Below are positions 43,472-48,660 of a DNA stretch of 48,660 nt, piece by piece. The first letter of the stretch is position 1; the number at the start of each line of letters is the position of its first letter. The notes beneath the pieces were generated by a model. It searched no databases. It was not told the origin of the DNA and worked only from the letters and a program-made list of their open reading frames with translations. This DNA comes from Methanosarcina baikalica (GTDB lineage Archaea; Halobacteriota; Methanosarcinia; Methanosarcinales; Methanosarcinaceae), in NCBI RefSeq assembly GCF_031461075.1, contig NZ_JAVKPK010000026.1, forward strand, positions 1-48,660, read 5' to 3'. The position numbers and the translations under genes were made by a program.

Positions 43472-44129
43472 TTATTCGCCGGATATATGGCATTGAATAT
43501 ATGGGCGTAATTGAAAAATCCTCCACCAGCTTTGCAGTTGTGTAAATTGTGTACTTCTGGCACGCAGTCTCACGACATATTTTTCCTTTGCAAACGGCTG
43601 AAATAATGTAGAATTTTCTGCTTCTGTTTCCAAAATAACCTTAGAACAATTGGTTGTAGAACCCTCTACACTAACAGACCATGGACACAACCGACCCTTT
43701 AATTAAAATACCTGGACAAAAAAAACACAGTCTGACCTACCTTTCAACTATAGGTGATAAGTGCTCAAATGCAACGTTAATTTCAGTATTTCTGTCAAAA
43801 CCAGAGTTTTTCTCCTCCTTTCCGAATTTATGGAAGTATTTTCTGCCGAGACGAGCTGTATCGATTTATCCTGAATCCTGCTCTCCGGAATCTTCCTCGA
43901 TTACACCATATATGAATAAAATTCCACAGTATACCCTCATACAAAAAGTTGATTCGATTCGTTTGAAATTTGTTGTTAGGAACATTGTTTCAAAATCATT
44001 TTAATATAGGGTATCTATTATAAAAATAACTCCCGTTTTTCATCACTTATCTAAAAACAGTATTATGTGTCCGTAATACATACAGTTTGTTAGATGCGAA
44101 TACTTTCTAAAAAGCTTGGAGGTAGAATC
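43472..44129. other. Relic-type DNA without a supported gene
   Basis: Frames on both strands (43472-43690 minus, 43681-44004 plus) overlap and show no conserved motifs. GGAGGT at ~44117 belongs to the next gene. Confidence 0.35.
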
Positions 44130-44306
44130 ATGAATGATGTATGCCGTAACTGTGGTGGTAGTGGCAGAGAAAGGTGCTTGATCTGTGACGGAGCAGGTGG
44201 GAAATGGAGGGAAATTGAAGGCGAAACGGAATGGGAGAAGTGCTCATTGTGCTGGGGAGACGGAATCAATAGCTGTATCAACTGTGACGGAACGGGCAGA
44301 GTCTAA
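44130..44306 (+). CDS. CxxCxGxG zinc mini-protein (DnaJ cysteine-rich domain type)
   Basis: A 58-residue protein that is essentially four DnaJ-type cysteine motifs: CRNCGGSG, CLICDGAG, CSLCWGDG and CINCDGTG, with a short charged spacer between the second and third. In DnaJ these bind two zinc ions and help hold unfolded proteins; as a stand-alone unit it may act as a small chaperone or disulfide-active protein. ATG 44130 is set by GGAGGT nine bases upstream; an earlier in-frame ATG at 44094 has none. Confidence 0.75.
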   Translation: MNDVCRNCGGSGRERCLICDGAGGKWREIEGETEWEKCSLCWGDGINSCINCDGTGRV

Positions 44307-44593
44307 TTAAGCCAGGAATACGTAACAATAAAATAAAAAATAATATTCGCTTTTGAAGATGGTCGGGGTTCTGGAAAAATCCACGACGATGTCAAGGGCG
44401 CTCCTAAGCTTCCGGTTTACGGGCATCTTTTCAGATTCGGTCTGGCCCCCTTTCTGGTATGTTAAGTATTCTGCTTTTGTAGTATTTATATTTAATAAAG
44501 CGAAGCTGAAATCTTTTCAGGGCCGATCAGTTTTGCGCGTTATCAACAGATTTTGTGGAGCCGTTATGTGAGAAATGTGCCTTCATCTACATG

Positions 44594-44604
44594 GATACAT
44601 TTAT
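44594..44604 (+). promoter_or_regulatory. TATA box of first zinc-finger gene
   Basis: ATTTATATATT, ~155 bases before the start codon; the second copy has a corresponding box near 45388-45400 (TATATTTATATAT). Confidence 0.55.
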
Positions 44605-44627
44605 ATATTTTAGGTGCTAGGTATGTG

Positions 44628-44752
44628 CATTGAAAATAAAGAGATGTATAATCATCTGTTGTTAAAAAACCATTTTTTGTTTTTAAACAAAGAGTTCTAT
44701 ACAATCTTATTTTTAAACTATTAACAAAAACTAAAACAAAGGTGAAACAAAT
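44628..44752 (+). promoter_or_regulatory. Conserved long 5' leader, copy 1
   Basis: From CATTGAAAATAAAGAGATG to the start codon this ~125-base leader is almost identical to 45422-45548. It contains no long frame. It ends with AAAGGTGAAACAAAT before ATG. The U-rich, partly palindromic run (AAAAAACCATTTTTTG) could fold over the upstream region. Confidence 0.6.
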
Positions 44753-44941
44753 ATGGCTTTTAATGACAGAAACTTCAGAGGAAATTCTAATTTCGGCGCT
44801 CCCAGAGAAATGCACAAGACAACCTGTTCAGACTGTAAAGCTGAGACAGAAGTGCCTTTCAAACCCGACCCAGAAAGACCGGTTTACTGCAGGGATTGTC
44901 TTCCTAATCACAGGACACCCAGAGAAAACAGCAGATATTAA
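44753..44941 (+). CDS. CxxC-x17-CxxC zinc-finger protein, copy 1
   Basis: A 62-residue basic protein. The disordered start is rich in Asn, Arg and Gly (MAFNDRNFRGNSNFGAP), then C25-x2-C28, VPFKPDPERPVYC, and C46-x2-C49, a CxxC-x17-CxxC zinc ribbon seen in many small archaeal and bacterial proteins thought to bind nucleic acid. A strong AAGGTGA lies upstream. It differs at four residues from the copy at 45549. Its roughly 150-base leader suggests post-transcriptional control. Confidence 0.85.
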   Translation: MAFNDRNFRGNSNFGAPREMHKTTCSDCKAETEVPFKPDPERPVYCRDCLPNHRTPRENSRY

Positions 44942-45010
44942 GCTACTTTCGCTTCGGTCGAGTTGCGGCTCGACGATGCGCGGTCCGTTTCGCTTTGCTT
45001 AAGCGGACTG
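44942..45010 (+). terminator. 3' hairpin block, copy 1
   Basis: CGAGTTGCGGCTCG and GTCCG...CGGAC can form two stems, followed by a T-rich run (ACTTTTACTTTTTT). The same block follows copy 2. Confidence 0.55.
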
Positions 45011-45421
45011 ATACTTTTACTTTTTTTAAATATACTTTAGGTTTGGAATATACCCTTTTCTTAATCCAGAGCTTTGCAGATTCAAAACGAACATTTTACA
45101 GGGCCGATCAGGTTTTGCTTTATCAACAGAGCTTCATCGGGGTTATTTTATTGTTTCAAATCGGTACGATTTTTACTTGGGTGGCTGTTTTCAAAGAATA
45201 GTTGAATTTTCGACCGAATTTTCGTTTTGATAGTTATCAAAATTTCGTACGCATCGGCCCATTTTGAAGGATATTTCTCCGGTCCAATTCAATTTTAATA
45301 TTTTTTTGTCATCGGCCAGAATTAAAAATATCAGGTGCTATAATTTTTTCCTCAAGCCGTTGCTCTAAAATGTTGTTTCTTTTGTACAGATATATTTATA
45401 TATAATAGGTGCCATGTAACT
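45011..45421. other. Spacer between the duplicated genes
   Basis: No gene. CAGGGCCGATCAG (~45099) occurs also at ~44518, and a similar word at ~46927. Confidence 0.4.
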
Positions 45422-45548
45422 TCATTGAAAATAAAGAGATGTATAATCATCTGTTGTTAAAAAACCATTTTTTTGTTTTTAAACAAAGAGTTCTATACAA
45501 TCTTATTTTTAAACTATTAACAAAAACTAAAACAAAGGTGAAACAAAT
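45422..45548 (+). promoter_or_regulatory. Conserved long 5' leader, copy 2
   Basis: Near-identical to 44628-44752; one extra T in the poly-T run is the main change. Confidence 0.6.
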
Positions 45549-45737
45549 ATGGCTTTTAATGACAGAAATTTCAGAGGAAATTCTAATTTCGGCGCTCCCA
45601 GAGAAATGCACAAGACAACCTGTTCAGACTGTAAAGCTGAGACAGAAGTGCCTTTCAAACCTGACCCCGAAAGACCGGTTTACTGTAGAGAGTGTCTTCC
45701 TAATCACAGAACACCCAGAGAAGACCGCAGATACTAA
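45549..45737 (+). CDS. CxxC-x17-CxxC zinc-finger protein, copy 2
   Basis: A 62-residue paralogue of the gene at 44753. The changes are conservative (CREC for CRDC, REDRRY for RENSRY), and several of the DNA differences are silent, indicating selection on the protein. Leader, ribosome binding site and 3' hairpins are also preserved, so the whole transcription unit was duplicated 796 bases apart. Confidence 0.85.
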   Translation: MAFNDRNFRGNSNFGAPREMHKTTCSDCKAETEVPFKPDPERPVYCRECLPNHRTPREDRRY

Positions 45738-45835
45738 GCCCGAGTTTCGCGTCTTTCGAGTTGCGGCTCGACGATGCGCGGTTCTTTTCGCTCCGCTTAA
45801 GCGGACTAATACTTTACTTTTTTAAATTTTTTGAT
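45738..45835 (+). terminator. 3' hairpin block, copy 2
   Basis: TCGAGTTGCGGCTCGA stem-loop and CGCTCCGCTTAAGCGGA stem-loop (~45757-45807) followed by ACTTTACTTTTTTAAATTTTTT. Confidence 0.55.
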
Positions 45836-46386
45836 CCTTGGCCGGATAATTTAGTCCTATAAATATCGTTAATCAATTCTCAGAAGTTATTCTTAAAAAT
45901 GAGTTTTTTAAACTGATTTGTGGCAAATTCCATCTGAAAGTCCTTCATACCCAGGCTGATTGCAAAGGGATTATTGATACACTAATGGAAAATAGTTCTT
46001 GTAGAGATTCTTAAGAACAGTTATTTTTCTAGTTAATTTTTCCGGGAGCTTAGAGAATGCGGCAATATGTTCTCCTTATATTCTTTTCAAATTGTTTCTC
46101 AGTCCCGCGTAAGAAATTTCCTGCAAAGACTTCTCAAAACTTATTTTCTCCGAATAAAGCATTCAGGACCTGAGGAAAAGAATATTAGGTTTCCTCTGCG
46201 AGGATGAGAACGGTTTTTCAAGGTGAGCTATCCAATACAAAAGTTTCATCATGGTAGATTGCATATTTTACAATCGAAATGCCCTCTACAAACATTCTTG
46301 TAATTAAGGTAACCTTATACAAAAAATAATAGCGAGCAAATCTGCAGAAGAATATGAATCCCTACTTTTTTTAGAGGTGTGTGGTA
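45836..46386. other. Non-coding region
   Basis: AT-rich; no frame or RNA gene recognised. TTAGAGGTG at its end serves the next gene. Confidence 0.4.
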
Positions 46387-46872
46387 GTGTCTCAGGAATC
46401 TAAAAAGCAAATTGAAGACTTGATTTCCGAATCTTATGCCTTGATGGAATCTTTACGTGAATTTTTTTATTCTGTTCCCATTCAATGCGACCCTTACCTG
46501 GATGTTGGGTTCGGTAGCATATCTGACCTGCCTAAAATGTGGGAATACGATCAGGAAATGAAAATCGATCCCTTTGAGGATCCAGCCCTCCATTACAGAT
46601 GGTTTAAATTAACTAACGAGCAGTTTCTTGTGCAGGACGAACTATTTAGAAGGTACATAAACTGGGCTTCATCTGCCAGAGACTTGATTGAAATATTTTT
46701 GCCTGAAAAACTGGTGGTTTTTGATGAAAAATCCGAAATTATCCGAAAATGGATTGAAATGAGTGAACGAGTTCCGTCGGATGATAATGCGGAACTGTTT
46801 TTGAGATTCAGAAAGCACTTTATAAGTCAGCAAAGTATTGTTTCATCTTTATTGGAGAAGATTGAATTATAA
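46387..46872 (+). CDS. Hypothetical 161-residue helical protein
   Basis: A mostly helical, acidic protein (SQESKKQIEDLISESYALMESLREFFYSV, DELFRRYINWASSARDLIEIFLPEKL, IIRKWIEMSERV, RKHFISQQSIVSSLLEKIEL) with no Cys cluster or membrane span. GTG 46387 is preferred over GTG 46381 because GAGGTG is then at a workable distance. No family is recognised; gene context is relics on both sides. Confidence 0.6.
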   Translation: MSQESKKQIEDLISESYALMESLREFFYSVPIQCDPYLDVGFGSISDLPKMWEYDQEMKIDPFEDPALHYRWFKLTNEQFLVQDELFRRYINWASSARDLIEIFLPEKLVVFDEKSEIIRKWIEMSERVPSDDNAELFLRFRKHFISQQSIVSSLLEKIEL

Positions 46873-46998
46873 ATATTTTAAGAACAATATTAAATATTTT
46901 TAAAATGACAATACAGGGCATTTTGCAGGGCGATCAGTTTTATGATTTAGCTATACATTTTCCTCTGCCCATTTTTAGTTAGATCAATGTGACTGCTG

Positions 46999-47303
46999 CT
47001 TAGACACGGATATAATAATTTTCAGGATATATTCTGTTGTGCTGGTCAGAAAACCGCCTGTTCCATAAGATAGGGTCAAGGACTTTTTCGCCCAGCCTGG
47101 GGTCAATCATGTACACATGTACTGGATCACAGCTCTCCGGGTGTAAAACTCTCCTGCATCGCCTGCGTTTTGCAGGTCTTTGAGGATTTTCTCGTATACG
47201 TGCCAAAGGTGTGCAGATTTTTTGAAGTGGTGAAATCGATCTCGTTTATCCTGTTCATGATCTGGAGGATCAGGGTTCCGTTTTTCGTCTCCTGGAGTGC
47301 CAT
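46999..47303 (-). pseudogene. hsdM: Type I restriction-modification methyltransferase (hsdM) remnant
   Basis: From ATG 47303 one frame reads INEIDF; a second frame then gives YEKILKDLQNAGDAGEFYT, followed by MIDPRLGEKVLDP and, shifted again, the GTGGFL region. This is the start of the HsdM catalytic domain (NAGDAGEFYTPRAV...DPxxGExVLDPACGTGGF). Only ~100 codons with several frameshifts remain; no hsdR or hsdS is present. Confidence 0.75.
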
Positions 47304-47754
47304 TCTACTAATATAATTATTATGCCAATGAACTAGAAGTTATTATGTTTCACTAACAATTATACTAATAAAGAACATTATATGTTAAAAATATTATATA
47401 GAATGAGTTCATGGTATAACCTGCGTTCTCATCTCTTTAAAACTCCACTAACAACACCTACTCCACAAGGATCTGCGGTATATAAATAAAAGGATTAAAA
47501 ATTAAGGCATAATCCGGAATTATATTTCAAACCTCTTTTCAGATTAAGAAACTGAGCATTTTAAATGTCTTTAAGTAAATCCAGAATTTTTAGATGAGAA
47601 CGTAACCTTCCTTTAAGCAAAAATTTACTTAGAGTTATATTTATCTGGATTTATACTTATCTAATTTTTAGTTATAGCTTCGCAACAGAGATTGAGATTA
47701 AAAACTATAGCCATCACATAAATTATTTACATTTATAAAATCATATCTATATTT
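47304..47754. other. AT-rich region before the IS630 transposase
   Basis: No gene seen. It should contain the left end of the IS630 element, but I could not define its inverted repeat because the other end is beyond the window. Confidence 0.35.
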
Positions 47755-48660
47755 ATGGAGAGACCACAAAAATATCATATTAAAAAAAAGATTTCTCTTG
47801 ATAAACTTGATTGGCATATAAAAATCGAACAGAATGCTAAAATTCAACAGAAGTTATACTTTGTTCGGTTTAGATATTTGGGAGATTCTATAGAAGAAGC
47901 AACTTCCAGATTGGGAATAACTAAAAGAATAGGTTATGATTGGCAAAATAGATGGAATGAGAAGGGTTATGAAGGGTTACTTCCAAAATCTGGTTCAGGC
48001 AGACCATCAAAATTAAGTGACGAAGATCTGTTTGAACTGAAGACAATATTGGAAAGTAAAGGCTTTTGGACTGCTGATGAAGTTAAAAATTTGGTGAAAG
48101 ATAAATTTGACATCGATTATTGCTCAAATTCAATAAGAAACTTACTAAGAAAAATTTGTAAAAAATATAATGTTCATTATTGTTTAGACAATAGAAGCCC
48201 TGAAAACGCAGAGGAAATTTTAAAAAAACCTGGAAAAAATAAATAAAAGAAAACATATCACCTCATAAGAATTATGTTATAGGTTTCCTTGATAAATCGT
48301 CGCCACAAACAGCACCAGACACTTCAAGATTGTGGTCATTTTTAAGAAAACCTAAAAATTCAAAAATACAGAGAATGAAAGCAAATGCGCACGCTTTCTG
48401 TGCTCTAAATGATAACAACGTCATAGATTTTAAAGATCGTTCTAAGGCAAAAGATGTTGTGTATTTTTTATAAAAATTCACAATGAAAGTGAATATGATT
48501 AATAGTTGTACTACAATAGTGTAAAGAAACACATCTTAAAATAATTCATTGAATCAATTGAGATACGAAGAGAATTGATCAGAGATAAATATATCGTTAG
48601 CTAAATCGAAATCTTTGCTAAAAATTAGATGAAAACACTTGATGAACAAATAAAAAAATG
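47755..48660 (+). pseudogene. IS630-family transposase, frameshifted and cut by the window edge
   Basis: ATG 47755 opens a 163-residue frame: a helix-turn-helix (YLGDSIEEATSRLGITKRIGYDWQNRWNEKGYEGLLP), the GRPSKLS hinge, and a second winged helix (FWTADEVKNLVKDKFDIDYCSNSIRNLLRK). It ends early. In another frame follow NYVIGFLDKSSPQTAPDTSRLWSF and ANAHAFCALNDNNVIDFKDRSKAKDVVYFL, the start of the DDE domain (usual FLDES is FLDKS here), then a stop and more decayed sequence. At least two lesions, so inactive. The element continues beyond 48660. Confidence 0.85.

Noticed and set aside
43681..44004. 107-residue plus-strand frame
   Set aside because: Low-complexity, Ser/Pro-rich composition with no supporting signal.
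46999..47303. A working restriction-modification system
   Set aside because: Only a short, multiply frameshifted hsdM piece remains, and no hsdR or hsdS.

Overview
The window is a piece of a methanogen chromosome, most probably Methanosarcina. The grounds are archaeal promoters (TTATATAT-type boxes), GTG and TTG starts with GGAGGTGA-like ribosome binding sites, archaeal families (DUF373, LSm, DUF3467 and a winged-helix protein with a Cys cluster), a tRNA-Glu with encoded CCA, a MEDS-domain sensor kinase, and a bacterial-type uvrA-uvrC-uvrB cluster of the kind Methanosarcina carries. The species cannot be fixed from the sequence alone.

Layout. 1-2.1 kb is the right end of an integrated element: a tyrosine integrase with two small coupled genes, abutting a MerR/GyrI regulator that has lost its first ~25-30 codons. 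2.9-6.1 kb holds four ordinary genes (nicotianamine synthase-like, phosphatase superfamily, HAD nucleotidase, coiled coil). 6.2-7.8 kb is a fully delimited IS66 element (14-bp inverted repeats, 8-bp target duplication) with a damaged transposase. 8.2-19.5 kb is a gene-dense core: DUF373, a thioinosine/purine phosphorylase, a large SF2 helicase, DUF3467, LSm plus a TFE-beta-like winged-helix protein, two tRNA-Glu genes, a helical-repeat protein and a complete ECF transporter (S, fused A-A, T). 20.5-23.4 kb is one large sensor histidine kinase.

23.4-31.5 kb is AT-rich accessory DNA. It contains what looks like a peptide natural-product (RiPP) locus: a 65-aa precursor-like peptide ending CHDIC...W, a radical SAM/SPASM enzyme with a PqqD-like front domain, a protein with possible resemblance to ABBA-fold peptide prenyltransferases, and, divergently, a short class II terpene cyclase-like protein with a DLDD motif. 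Small palindromic elements flank the precursor. A broken chromate transporter and regulator relics follow.

32.0-38.8 kb carries uvrA, uvrC and uvrB on the minus strand, with four exact-period 30-bp repeats in front of uvrB. 38.8-48.66 kb is again accessory. Its most striking object is a kinase of the eukaryotic-type inositol polyphosphate kinase (IPK) family. Immediately upstream, and in frame across a single TGA, lie the remains of a DUF4157 domain, the N-terminal domain typical of cargo of extracellular contractile injection systems. This suggests a decayed DUF4157-IPK effector, flanked by ~235-bp direct repeats. The rest holds duplicated zinc-finger genes with conserved long leaders, a CxxCxGxG mini-protein, relics of hicB, hsdM and transposases, and an IS630 transposase that runs off the right edge.
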